NCBI RefSeq assembly: GCF_011492945.1
Contig: NZ_CP045119.1
Span: 868,001 to 932,000 of the forward strand
Reading direction: 5' to 3'
DNA length: 64,000 bases
Source of the DNA: Rubrobacter tropicus
GTDB taxonomy: Bacteria > Actinomycetota > Rubrobacteria > Rubrobacterales > Rubrobacteraceae
This document shows positions 51,231-59,483 of this stretch, piece after piece (position 1 is the stretch's first letter; each line of letters opens with the position of its first letter). The notes below the pieces were generated by a model. It searched no databases. It had not been told where the DNA came from and saw only the letters and a list, made by a program, of their open reading frames with translations. A program made the position numbers and the translations under genes.

Positions 51231-51347
51231 GGCATCGGGTTTCGGGTTACAGGCTTCAGGGGTGCGAGCATGCAACAGAAGCGCGCAAGACAGACGCCTC
51301 CCGCAAGTTCTCTTGCCTGATACCTGTAGCCTGATGCCTGAAACCTC
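51231..51347 (+). repeat. Intergenic word array, CAGG/CCTG dialect (C2, most regular)
   Basis: CGGG, CGGG, CAGG and CAGG at 51236, 51243, 51250 and 51257, exactly every 7 bp. Then CCTG, CCTG, CCTG, CCTG and CCTC at 51316, 51323, 51330, 51337 and 51344, again exactly every 7 bp. The element lies within an operon, between the second SDR gene and the amidohydrolase gene. Confidence 0.75.
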
Positions 51348-51362
51348 CAAAGGGAGCTCTCT

Positions 51363-52676
51363 TTGCGGACTTTGATCATCGGCGCGACGCTTGTCGACGG
51401 GACGGGGGCGCCGCCCCGGGAAGACGTTACCGTGGTGGTCGAGGACCACCTGGTTACGGATGTGGTCCCCCGGCGCGCGCCCTACTATGACCGGGGTGCG
51501 CCGGTCATCGACGCGCGGGGCGGGTTTGTATTGCCCGGTGTGATCAACCACCACGTCCACGGTCTCACGCGCGGGCCGCTCATGATCGTGGGCGAGCCGC
51601 CCCTCGACGACGCCCGCGTTCGGGCGAACCTGGACAGGCTGCTGACCCAGGGGGTCACCACCGCGCTCAACGTGGACGGGTTCGCCACGGTGGAAGAAGC
51701 CGTCGCCTCGTCCCGCTTCCATCCTCTGACCGTAAAGGTCGCGACCCTGCATACCCCCACGCACCTTCAATGGGCCACGGAGGGACCGTTCTCGTTCGGG
51801 GGGGTGAAGGGGCGGCACCGCTGGACGGTCGAGAAGATGCTGGGGCGCGGGGCGCCGGCCATCGGGGAGGCCGGGCCCGGGGTCGACGCCCACTGGTCGG
51901 ACTACACCCTGATCCCGGAGACCTTCCGGTCCCGGTACGGCGTACGCGTCACGATGGAGGAGGCCCGCGAACTGCGCCTCGCCGCGGAGGGAGGGGACCG
52001 CGCGCGGGTTGGGGATCTTCTTTCCGGGTACGGCGTAGACCCGGGCGAGACGGAAGCCTTCTTCGGACTCCACGAGGCGACCCTGGAGTGGCGCAAGCTC
52101 GCCCGGAAGTCGCTCGAAGAGGCCATCGCCGCGGCGAAGGACTTCGACGACCCGCTGGTCTTGCACCACACTCCGGGGACGTTCGAGGTGGTGGCCGGTG
52201 CGGCCGAGGAGCTCGGTGGGCGCGTGATCGCGGGCCATTCGAACTTCCAGATCCACGACCCCGACGACGCCGCCCGCCGCGCGAAGGAGTTGCGAAACAA
52301 GGGCGCCTGGATCGACATCATGTCCGGCGACGCTTTCTCCGCCCGTGAGTTCCACCCGACCCCGGACGTGACCTTCCGCCTCCTGTCGGATGGCCTGGTC
52401 GACCTGATCTCCACGGACTACGCCGGCGGCTTCTGGGACCCCATGCTTCTTGTTGCCGAGAAGGCCGCCGAAGCCGGGGCCATCTCTATACAAGAGGGCG
52501 TCCGCCTGATGACCTCGGCCCCCGCGGACGCCGTCCCAAAGCTCGCCCCCGACCGCGGACGCGTCGCGCCGGGCGCCGTCGCCGACCTGGTGGTCACACA
52601 TCCGGGACGCCTCTCGGACGTGCGGGCGGTCTTCGTCTCCGGGCGGCGCGTCGAGCTTCCCCACAGGGACTGGTAA
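51363..52676 (+). CDS. Amidohydrolase family protein
   Basis: 437 residues from TTG 51363 with AAAGGGAGC upstream. The composite fold starts LIIGATLVDGTGAPPREDVT and ends GAVADLVVTHPGRLSDVRAV. Metal ligands can be traced: HxH in INHHVHGLT, Glu in AIGEAGPG, His in LVLHHTPGTF, His in VIAGHSNFQI and Asp in LISTDYAGG. Such enzymes cleave amide, lactam or other C-N bonds. The substrate is unknown; in the operon it could open a cyclic intermediate before the SDR and E1 steps. Confidence 0.88.
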   Translation: MRTLIIGATLVDGTGAPPREDVTVVVEDHLVTDVVPRRAPYYDRGAPVIDARGGFVLPGVINHHVHGLTRGPLMIVGEPPLDDARVRANLDRLLTQGVTTALNVDGFATVEEAVASSRFHPLTVKVATLHTPTHLQWATEGPFSFGGVKGRHRWTVEKMLGRGAPAIGEAGPGVDAHWSDYTLIPETFRSRYGVRVTMEEARELRLAAEGGDRARVGDLLSGYGVDPGETEAFFGLHEATLEWRKLARKSLEEAIAAAKDFDDPLVLHHTPGTFEVVAGAAEELGGRVIAGHSNFQIHDPDDAARRAKELRNKGAWIDIMSGDAFSAREFHPTPDVTFRLLSDGLVDLISTDYAGGFWDPMLLVAEKAAEAGAISIQEGVRLMTSAPADAVPKLAPDRGRVAPGAVADLVVTHPGRLSDVRAVFVSGRRVELPHRDW

Positions 52677-52680
52677 CCCC

Positions 52681-53475
52681 GTGACCTCCAAGAAGACCGC
52701 CACCCGGATGTTCATGCTCCACTACGGGGCGGAGCCGTCGCCCAAGTCCATCTCCGTGCGGGGTGCTGCGGACGGGATCATCTGGTGCCCCATTATCGGG
52801 ATCGCCGTCGAGACGGAAATCGGCCGGGTCCTCCTGGATACCGGCATCGGCCGGGCCTTGCTGGAAGACGAGGCCTCCAGAACGGGGATCTACGCCTCCA
52901 AAGAACAGCCCTGGGGCGTCGGCGAAGACCCGTTCCTGACCGCCCTGGAAAGGGTAGGCCTGCGACCCCGGGACTTCGCCCTCGCCGCCGTCAGCCACCT
53001 GCACGTCGACCACACCGGCGGCCTGCGCCACCTCGCGCAGGCGGGCGTCCCGATCTCCGTCCAGCGCGAAGAACTCCTCTTCGCCCGGGAGAGGGCCGGT
53101 CTCGGCGAAGCCTATTACCGCCCCGACTACGTCGACGCCGGCATAGGCTGGCGCGAGCTCGACGGTGACGCGGAACTCGCGCCCGGCGTCCACGCCCTCT
53201 CCACACCGGGCCACACGCCGGGACACATGTCCTACCGGGTCGACCTTCCCGAGACGGGCACCTGGCTTCTGGCCATGGACGCCGCCGACCTCGCCGAGAA
53301 CCTGAACGACCGCGTGCCGCCGGGCCCGACCGCGGACCCCTCGGACGCCGGACGCGCGGAGGCGTCGCTACGCAGGCTGCTGGGGGAGCGGGACCGCCTG
53401 GACGCCAGGCTCGTCCCGGGCCACGACACCGTGTTCTGGCGGGCCGTCGAGCATCCCGCCGGGGGACACCGTTGA
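52681..53475 (+). CDS. MBL-fold metallo-hydrolase, N-acyl homoserine lactonase-like
   Basis: 264 residues from GTG 52681, 4 bases after the amidohydrolase stop. The dinuclear zinc motif HxHxDH is in SHLHVDHTGG; further ligands are the His in TPGHTPGHMSY, Asp in AMDAAD and His in VPGHDTVF. The opening RMFMLHYGAEPSPKSISVRG resembles AHL lactonases. It may hydrolyse a lactone formed in the pathway; quorum quenching is possible but the operon context favours catabolism. Last gene of the left operon. Confidence 0.9.
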   Translation: MTSKKTATRMFMLHYGAEPSPKSISVRGAADGIIWCPIIGIAVETEIGRVLLDTGIGRALLEDEASRTGIYASKEQPWGVGEDPFLTALERVGLRPRDFALAAVSHLHVDHTGGLRHLAQAGVPISVQREELLFARERAGLGEAYYRPDYVDAGIGWRELDGDAELAPGVHALSTPGHTPGHMSYRVDLPETGTWLLAMDAADLAENLNDRVPPGPTADPSDAGRAEASLRRLLGERDRLDARLVPGHDTVFWRAVEHPAGGHR

Positions 53476-53481
53476 GCGTCC

Positions 53482-54174
53482 TTACGGGGCCGGGCTCTTT
53501 GTGGGGACACCGGACAGCTGCTCCAGCAGCCTCTCCAGGCTGCCGCGCCAGTTGTCCTCCACCGCGCGCGCGGCGCGCTCCGTATCGCCCCTCTTCAGGG
53601 CGTCCAGGATGTCGGTGTGCTCCATCGCCGAGCGCTCGGCGATCATGCCCTCCTCGAAGTACGCCACCTCGACGCGGCGGAGCTTGTCTTTCGCGCCGTC
53701 CAGGATCTTGACGAGCTCAGGGTTGTCGGATCTCTGCACGAAGACCCGGTGAAAGGCCCGGTCGGCCTCTGAGGCCGCCACGGGGCTGGCCGCCTTTAGG
53801 GCCTCCTTGAGCCGCTCGTTGGTCTCGGTCATCATCCTCAGTTCTTCTTCGCCCATGCGAGGCGCCGCGAGCCGTATCGCGAGGCTCTCCAACGTCAAGA
53901 TCACGGGGTAGAGCCTCTTGGCCTGCTCCACGTCCACGTGGGCCACCCGCGTCCAGCGATTGGCCGAAGTCTCCACCAACCCCTCGTCCTCCAGCCGCAA
54001 GAACGCCTCCCGGATCGGCATCCGGCTCACGCCGAGCGCCTCGGCGAGCTCGGCGTCGCGCAACCTCTCCCCGGGCTCCAACGTGCCGTCGATGATCCAA
54101 CCCCGCAGGTCCGCGTAGACCTCCTCCCGCATGAGGACCTTGCTCAAACGCTTTTTGTCTCCCGGTACCGGCAT
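53482..54174 (-). CDS. GntR family transcriptional regulator, FCD (FadR) subfamily
   Basis: 230 residues from ATG 54174 (GAGAGGTGG upstream). The winged helix-turn-helix is EVYADLRGWIIDGTLEPGER, then LRDAELAEALGVSRMPIREA. The all-helical FCD effector domain covers residues 90-225, with D and H positions (EADRAFHRVFVQRS, MEHTDILDAL) that bind metal in the family. It lies between two operons, divergent from the right one. Nearly identical operator-like sites before both operons make it their probable common repressor, released by a pathway metabolite. Confidence 0.93.
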   Translation of the reverse strand: MPVPGDKKRLSKVLMREEVYADLRGWIIDGTLEPGERLRDAELAEALGVSRMPIREAFLRLEDEGLVETSANRWTRVAHVDVEQAKRLYPVILTLESLAIRLAAPRMGEEELRMMTETNERLKEALKAASPVAASEADRAFHRVFVQRSDNPELVKILDGAKDKLRRVEVAYFEEGMIAERSAMEHTDILDALKRGDTERAARAVEDNWRGSLERLLEQLSGVPTKSPAP

Positions 54175-54216
54175 CCAACCCCCACCTCTCCACAACTCGC
54201 CCGGAATTGTACCCCC

Positions 54217-54258
54217 TTGACCATGACCTCATCTAAGATGTAATATGTTACATCCAAA
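54217..54258 (+). promoter_or_regulatory. Promoter and operator of the xyloside operon
   Basis: TTGACC (54217-54222) and TAATAT (54241-54246), 18 bp apart. The palindrome GATGTAA, TATG, TTACATC (54237-54254) covers the -10 box. TGTAATATGTTACATCCAAA (54239-54258) recurs with three mismatches at 47360-47379. It also lies 63 bp before the divergent gntR start. Confidence 0.7.
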
Positions 54259-54279
54259 ATAAAACAAAGGGAGGGTTCT

Positions 54280-55515
54280 TTGGGAACGGTCACGTCCGCG
54301 ACGTTGACGGGGGTAGACGGGTCGGTAGAGCAGATCGACGGCTGGTCCTGGGGGACGCTGACGGGGGGGCGGGGCAGGTCGAGTTGGGCTACGACTACGA
54401 GCGTGGGTTGTTGCCCGGGGGCGTGTTCGGGGGGAGGGATGTGGCGGTACCGGCGGTTGTTGCCGGTTGGGGAGGGGGAGGTACGGTATCCGCTTCAGAT
54501 CGGCGGCACCCCCCTCGTGGCGTCGCCGCGGCTGAGGGAAGTGACGGGGATGGGGCGGCTGTGGTTCAAGGACGAGACGCGGACGCCCACGGGGTCGAAC
54601 AAGGACCGGGCGACCGCGCTGGTGCTCGAGCAGGCCTTGCGGAACGGGGTCGGGACCGTCAGTTGCGCGTCGACCGGGAACGTTGCCGTCTCGCTCTCGG
54701 TGGGGGCGGCGGCGTGCGGGGTACGGGCCGTCATCTTCGTGCCGGCCGAGGTCTCCGAGACGAAGCTCAGGCTCATGCTGCTCGCGGGGGCGGCCGTGAT
54801 AAAGGTCGAGGACGGCTACGAGGCGGCTTTCCGGCTCTCGCGGGAGGCGGCAAAGGCCTTCGGCTGGTACGACCGGAACACTGGGGTTAACCCGCTTACC
54901 ATCGAGGCCAAAAAGACTGTGGCGTTCGAGATCTGGGAGCAACTGGGGCGCAGGGTGCCCGACGCCATCATCCTCTCCGTGGGGGATGGGCCGACCTACT
55001 CGGCGATGGTCAAGGGTTTCAGGGAGCTCGTGGCCTGCGGCGCGACGGAGAAGCTGCCCCGGGTGGTCGGGGTCCAGGCCGAGGGTTGCCAGCCGCTGGC
55101 GCGGGCTTGGAGGACGGGCTCCCCCGTCCGGTCGGTCAGGCCCCGGACCGTCGCCGACGGCATAGCCGTGGGGGCGCCGGTCAGCGCGGCGCTCGTGTTG
55201 CGCGACGCTCGGGAGACGGGCGGGGGGTTCGTGACGGTCTCCGACGGGGAGATGCTGGAAGCCATCGGGACCCTCGCTTCGGGGGGCGGCATCGTGGCAG
55301 AGCCCGCGGGGGCGGCGGCGTTCGCGGGGCTCTCGAAGGCCGTATCGGGGGGTTTGATCTCCGAGGACGAAGAGACGGTGGTGCACGTAACCGGGACCGG
55401 GCTCAAGAACCCGCAGTATCTCCGGCCGACGACCGAAGCGGCGATCGTGCGCGCAGGTCTCGAAGAGGTGGAGGCCGTGCTGGAGATGAACTCAACCGAG
55501 AGAGGGCTCGTGTAG
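54280..55515 (+). CDS. Threonine synthase-like PLP enzyme with two compensating frameshifts
   Basis: 411 codons from TTG 54280 (AAAGGGAGG upstream). From MWRYRRLLPV (54439) onward it is a clear fold type II PLP enzyme: LWFKDETRTPTGSNKDRATA carries the Schiff-base lysine, ASTGNVAVSLS the phosphate site, and VHVTGTGLKNPQ the C-terminus. Between 54363 and 54438 the sensible protein (GQVELGYDYERG) is in another frame; the shifts sit in G-runs at 54363-54369 and 54429-54434. The N-terminal zinc-ribbon cysteines of the family are missing. Either sequencing indels or real variation. The enzyme may be a threonine synthase or a related lyase. Confidence 0.8.
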   Translation: MGTVTSATLTGVDGSVEQIDGWSWGTLTGGRGRSSWATTTSVGCCPGACSGGGMWRYRRLLPVGEGEVRYPLQIGGTPLVASPRLREVTGMGRLWFKDETRTPTGSNKDRATALVLEQALRNGVGTVSCASTGNVAVSLSVGAAACGVRAVIFVPAEVSETKLRLMLLAGAAVIKVEDGYEAAFRLSREAAKAFGWYDRNTGVNPLTIEAKKTVAFEIWEQLGRRVPDAIILSVGDGPTYSAMVKGFRELVACGATEKLPRVVGVQAEGCQPLARAWRTGSPVRSVRPRTVADGIAVGAPVSAALVLRDARETGGGFVTVSDGEMLEAIGTLASGGGIVAEPAGAAAFAGLSKAVSGGLISEDEETVVHVTGTGLKNPQYLRPTTEAAIVRAGLEEVEAVLEMNSTERGLV

Positions 55516-55580
55516 GGGTTGGGGGCGTGAAGGTCGGGGACGAGGACGGGCGCAGGGAGTCCGGCGGACAGGAGGAGAAG

Positions 55581-56831
55581 ATGAACAGGAACATAACGCG
55601 GCGGGATTTTTTGAGGGTCTCCGGCGCCGGGTTGGCCGGCGCGGCCGTGCTGGGCGCGGCCGGTTGCGGCGGCGGGAGCGGCGGTGGCGGCGGGGGCGCG
55701 ACGCTCAAGTGGTGGGACTACTACAGCGATCTGCCCGAGACCAGCAATGCCATCGACGCGGCCATAAAGAAGTACATGAACCAGAACCCGGGCGTAAAGA
55801 TAGAGCGCACCGTCGTCGGCTTCGCCGATTTGAAGCCGAAGCTGATCCAGGCCACCGCAACGGGCAAGGTGCCCGACATAGTCATAATAGACAACCCCGA
55901 CCACCAGAGCTTCGCCGACCAGGGCGCCCTCGCGGACCTGACGGACTTCATGGCCGACTGGCCCGGCGCAGACCAGTACTTCGAGGGGCCGATGGCCTCG
56001 ACCATGTACGAGGGCAAGAACTACGGCGTTCCCTTCGAGAGCAACGCGACGGCGCTCTTCTACAACGAGGACCTGCTCGAGCAGGCCGGAATAAGCGGCC
56101 CTCCCAAAACCTGGGAAGAGCTGCGGTCGGCGGGAGAGAAGCTCTCGCGGGGCGACACCCTGGGCTTCCTCTTCTCCGCCGCGGCCTCCGAGGAGGGCAC
56201 GTTCACCTTCCTGCCGTTCCTGTGGCAGGCCGGCGGGGACGTCCAGACCATCGGGGACGAGGCGAGCGTCAGGGCGCTGACGTTCTGGAAGGATCTGGTG
56301 GACAGCGGCGTCGCGTCCAAGGCCATAACGAGCTACGGGCAGGCAGACGTGTACAACCAGTTCGTCGCCGGGAAGGCGGCGATGATGATCAACGGCCCCT
56401 GGCAACTCCCCACGCTCGACGCGGACAAGCCGAAGTTCGCGTGGGACGTGGCACCCTGGCCCAGTGACGTAGAGGAGGCCTCGATCCTGGGCGGCGAGAA
56501 CTTCGCCGCGGGCAACGGGCAGAACGCAGAGGCGGCGTGGGAGGTCATCAAGTGGATGGCCGAGCCGAAGAACGTCAAAGAGCCGCTCCTGACCATCGGC
56601 CTGCCCAACCGCGAGGACATGGCCGACGACGAGGCCTGGACCAGCGACCCCCAGAAAGAGACCTTCATAGGTCAGGTAGAGGTCGCGAGGCCCAGGTCAT
56701 ACGGGCCAAACTACCCGAAGATCTCCGAGCAGATCTGGACGATGTTCCAGAAGGTGCTCACCGGCGAGGCCTCGCCAGAACAGGCCGCCCAGGACGCCGG
56801 CGAGCAGATCAAACCCCTCCTCGAAGGCTAG
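55581..56831 (+). CDS. Sugar ABC transporter substrate-binding lipoprotein (SBP family 1)
   Basis: 416 residues from ATG 55581 with AGGAGGAGAAG before it. The N-terminus has a Tat motif (NITRRDFLRVSGAGLAG) and lipobox LGAAGC, then a Gly linker. The SBP_bac_1 fold shows TLKWWDYYSDLPETSNAIDA, VPDIVIIDNPDHQSFADQGA, YGVPFESNATALFYNEDLLE and AGKAAMMINGPWQLP. It should bind oligosaccharides for the two permeases that follow. With the GH31 and xylulose genes downstream, a xylose-containing oligosaccharide is the likely ligand. Confidence 0.95.
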   Translation: MNRNITRRDFLRVSGAGLAGAAVLGAAGCGGGSGGGGGGATLKWWDYYSDLPETSNAIDAAIKKYMNQNPGVKIERTVVGFADLKPKLIQATATGKVPDIVIIDNPDHQSFADQGALADLTDFMADWPGADQYFEGPMASTMYEGKNYGVPFESNATALFYNEDLLEQAGISGPPKTWEELRSAGEKLSRGDTLGFLFSAAASEEGTFTFLPFLWQAGGDVQTIGDEASVRALTFWKDLVDSGVASKAITSYGQADVYNQFVAGKAAMMINGPWQLPTLDADKPKFAWDVAPWPSDVEEASILGGENFAAGNGQNAEAAWEVIKWMAEPKNVKEPLLTIGLPNREDMADDEAWTSDPQKETFIGQVEVARPRSYGPNYPKISEQIWTMFQKVLTGEASPEQAAQDAGEQIKPLLEG

Positions 56832-56853
56832 GCGAGGACCGGGAGGGCGCGGA

Positions 56854-57768
56854 ATGACCACCACAGATGCGGGTCCCAAGCGCCGGCTCCGCCCGCGCGG
56901 GTTCGGGAACTACATGTTCGTCCTGCCTGCCGCCGTGTTCCTCGTGGCGTTCATGGTGTACCCGATCCTTTTCAACATCCAGATGAGCTTCAGGGACATG
57001 AAGGCGATAAACCTTCTCGGGCCTGGCGCCCCATGGGTCGGTTTCGAGAACTACGCGGCCATGCTCCAGAACCCGCTCTTTCTGGGCGCGCTCTGGAACT
57101 CCGTGCTCTTCACGGTCTTCTCGCTCGTCTTTCAGGTTGGGATAGGGTTCGCGCTCGCGCTCTTCTACAACCGGCCCTTCCCCGGCAACAAGGCCATGCG
57201 GGGCCTCTACCTGGTCGCGTGGACCATACCTGTGGTGGTGAGCGGCGCCATCTTCCGCTGGCTCCTGGACGGCCGGGCCGGCGTAATAAACTGGGTGCTC
57301 GACTCTTTAGGCGTCATAGGAGAACCCGTCTTCTGGCTGACCGAGCCGGACAGGGCGCTTGCCGCCGTGATCTTCATAAACATCTGGCTCGGCATCCCCT
57401 TCAACCTGGTGCTGCTTCTCGCCGGGCTCCAGGGCATCCCCGAAGAACTCTACGAGGCCGCCGCCGTGGACGGGGCGACCGGGCTCACCAAGTTCAGGTA
57501 CGTCACGCTGCCGCTGCTGCGGCCGGCGCTGCTCGCCACCCTCGTCCTCGGGCTCATCTACACGTTCAAGGTCTTCGACGTGATCTGGGCGACCACCCGG
57601 GGCGGCCCCGTCAGCTCGACCGAGGTCCTGCCGACCCTGGCTTACAAGCTGGTCTTCGAGCAGTTCACCTTCGGCGAGGGCGCGGCCATACTCAACCTGA
57701 TGTTCGTGGCCCTGTTCCTGTTCTCGCTCGTCTACCTGTGGCTCGTGCGACGGGAGGAGGCCGGCTGA
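56854..57768 (+). CDS. Sugar ABC transporter permease (MalF type)
   Basis: 304 residues from ATG 56854. Six helices; the start NYMFVLPAAVFLVAFMVYPI and the loop YEAAAVDGATGLTKFRYVTL (EAA motif) contacting the ATPase are typical. It forms the translocation pore with the MalG-type subunit, whose ATG overlaps its stop by one base. No MsmX/MalK-type ATPase gene is in the window, so a shared ATPase encoded elsewhere is expected. Confidence 0.96.
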   Translation: MTTTDAGPKRRLRPRGFGNYMFVLPAAVFLVAFMVYPILFNIQMSFRDMKAINLLGPGAPWVGFENYAAMLQNPLFLGALWNSVLFTVFSLVFQVGIGFALALFYNRPFPGNKAMRGLYLVAWTIPVVVSGAIFRWLLDGRAGVINWVLDSLGVIGEPVFWLTEPDRALAAVIFINIWLGIPFNLVLLLAGLQGIPEELYEAAAVDGATGLTKFRYVTLPLLRPALLATLVLGLIYTFKVFDVIWATTRGGPVSSTEVLPTLAYKLVFEQFTFGEGAAILNLMFVALFLFSLVYLWLVRREEAG

Positions 57769-58607
57769 TGACCACGCGGACCGTCTCGAAGGCGTCCTGG
57801 ATCTACACGGTCGTCAGCCTGCTGATGGTGTGCGTGTTCCTGTTCCCGATCTACTGGATGGTCGCGACGGCCGTGAAGCCCGCGACGGAGATCTTCGCCA
57901 ACCCGCCGAAGCTGATCCCGACGAACGTGGATTTCACGGTCTGGCAGACGCGCATCTTCGAGAACCCGCGCGTGCTGCGCTACTTCGTGAACAGCCTGAT
58001 CCTCGGTTTCGGGACCACCTTCCTGACGCTCGCCCTCGCGGCCCCGGCCTCCTACGGAATCGCCAAGCTGCCGATCAGGGGCAAGTCGTTTCTTCTCTCC
58101 ATAAGCCTCGTCTCGTTGATGTTCCCCGCGATCATGCTCGCCCTTCCTTTTTTCGTGATGTTCAGCCGCATCGGCCTTACCGACAGTTACGCGGGCCTGA
58201 TCCTCGCGAACACCGCCCTCGCCCTGCCGTTCGCGATCATAGTCCTCCGTCCGTTCTTTCTCGCCATCCCGAACGAGCTGACCGCGGCCGCCCAGATCGA
58301 CGGCTGCACCCCTTTCGGCGCCTTCGTGCGCGTGGTGCTGCCCCTCGCCACCCCGGGCCTCTTCACGGCGGCCGTCTTCACGTTCCTCTTCGGGTGGAGC
58401 GACCTGGTCTTCGCCCTCTCCCTGACGACGGAGGAGTCGATGCGTCCGGTCACGGCCGGCCTGTGGAACTTTATAGGGTCGAACGTGACCCAGTGGAACG
58501 CGGTCATGGCGTTCTCGACCCTCGCCATGCTCCCGCCGCTGGCCGTCTTCCTCGTCGCCCAGCGCTACGTCGTCGCCGGCCTTACCGCCGGCGCGGTGAA
58601 GGAGTAG
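57768..58607 (+). CDS. Sugar ABC transporter permease (MalG type)
   Basis: 279 residues from ATG 57768 (TGATG overlap with the previous gene). Helix 1 is IYTVVSLLMVCVFLFPIYWM, followed by VATAVKPATEIFANPPKLIP. The EAA loop reads ELTAAAQIDGCTPFGAFVRV. Six helices. It completes the importer with the MalF-type permease and the binding protein. The following SnoaL-like gene begins 2 bases after its stop. Confidence 0.96.
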   Translation: MTTRTVSKASWIYTVVSLLMVCVFLFPIYWMVATAVKPATEIFANPPKLIPTNVDFTVWQTRIFENPRVLRYFVNSLILGFGTTFLTLALAAPASYGIAKLPIRGKSFLLSISLVSLMFPAIMLALPFFVMFSRIGLTDSYAGLILANTALALPFAIIVLRPFFLAIPNELTAAAQIDGCTPFGAFVRVVLPLATPGLFTAAVFTFLFGWSDLVFALSLTTEESMRPVTAGLWNFIGSNVTQWNAVMAFSTLAMLPPLAVFLVAQRYVVAGLTAGAVKE

Positions 58608-58609
58608 TG

Positions 58610-58978
58610 GTGAACGAAGAGGCCCGCGCCCTGGTCGAGCGGCAGGCGCGGGCCTGGGAGGCCGGCGACCTCGACGCCATCGTCGCGGATTTCGCCCCCG
58701 ACGGCGTGCTCACCTCGCCCGGTGGGACGTGGCGGGGGCCGGGGGAGATCCGGGCCGCTGCCGAGGGGTTCTTCGACGCCGCCGAAAGCGTGACGGTCGA
58801 AGTAACCCGCGTGCTCCTGGACAACGACGCCGGCGCCGTGGAATGGACATGGACGGAGAAGCGCGCCGGCGGGACGTACGTTGCCGAGGACGCCATAATC
58901 TTCGAGCTTCGGGACGGCAGGATCGTCTACTGGCGCGAGTACTTCGACCCGTCCGAGCTGGAGAGGCCGGCCCCTTGA
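58610..58978 (+). CDS. SnoaL-like/NTF2-fold protein
   Basis: 122 residues from GTG 58610 (GGAG six bases upstream; the GTG one codon earlier is also possible). The NTF2-like cone fold is seen in ALVERQARAWEAGDLDAIVA, DFAPDGVLTSPGGTWRGPGE and IIFELRDGRIVYWREYFDPS. The Arg/Tyr/Tyr end is typical of SnoaL-like proteins with small-molecule binding or isomerase activity. Its exact role in the sugar operon is unknown. Its stop overlaps the start of the cupin gene (TTGA). Confidence 0.85.
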   Translation: MNEEARALVERQARAWEAGDLDAIVADFAPDGVLTSPGGTWRGPGEIRAAAEGFFDAAESVTVEVTRVLLDNDAGAVEWTWTEKRAGGTYVAEDAIIFELRDGRIVYWREYFDPSELERPAP

Positions 58979-59451
58979 TCCCGGACTTCCAGAGGTTTTT
59001 GAGGGGCGAAGTCGAGCCGCTCTGGTTTGTCGGGGATCAGGTCATCGACCTGAAGCTCGACGGGGTCCGCACCGGCGGCGCGTTCTTGCTGCTCGAGGTG
59101 ATCACGGGCCCAGGCGGCGGCGCCCCGCAGCCCCACGTCCACACGCGCGAGGACGAGACCCTGATCCTGCTCGAAGGCGAAGTCACGGTAACGATCGGCG
59201 ACGAGAGACGCGCGGTCTTCCCCGGCGACGTCGTCTTCTTCCCGCGCGGCGTGCCGCACAGCTTCACGAACACGGGGACGACCACTTCGCGGGGCATAGG
59301 CGTCGTCTCGCCCGCCGGTCTCGAAGCGTTTTTCAGGGAACTGGGCGCCCCCAAGACGGGACCGGAGCGGCCCGACCGCCACGAAGGACCGGACGAGGCC
59401 GCGTTTCGAAGGGCGGCGGACCGGGCCGGGATGCGCCTCCTGCCGGGCTGA
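58975..59451 (+). CDS. Cupin domain protein
   Basis: 158 residues from TTG 58975, overlapping the previous stop. The cupin motif 1 is QPHVHTREDETLILLEGEVT (H-x-H, E) and motif 2 is PRGVPHSFTNTG (His), giving a full 3-His-1-Glu metal site. Such single-domain cupins serve as isomerases, dioxygenases or binding proteins. In this operon a sugar isomerase or sensor is conceivable, not shown. The C-terminal 40 residues (GPERPDRHEGPDEAAFRRAA) are charged. Confidence 0.88.
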   Translation: MIPDFQRFLRGEVEPLWFVGDQVIDLKLDGVRTGGAFLLLEVITGPGGGAPQPHVHTREDETLILLEGEVTVTIGDERRAVFPGDVVFFPRGVPHSFTNTGTTTSRGIGVVSPAGLEAFFRELGAPKTGPERPDRHEGPDEAAFRRAADRAGMRLLPG

Positions 59452-59483
59452 CGAATTTCAACGACCTTTACGGAAGGGACCAG

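Noticed and set aside
51231-51347. Word arrays considered as a CRISPR array
   Set aside because: Units are 4-5 bp at 7-bp period with inverted halves, no 25-40 bp repeats or spacers and no cas genes.
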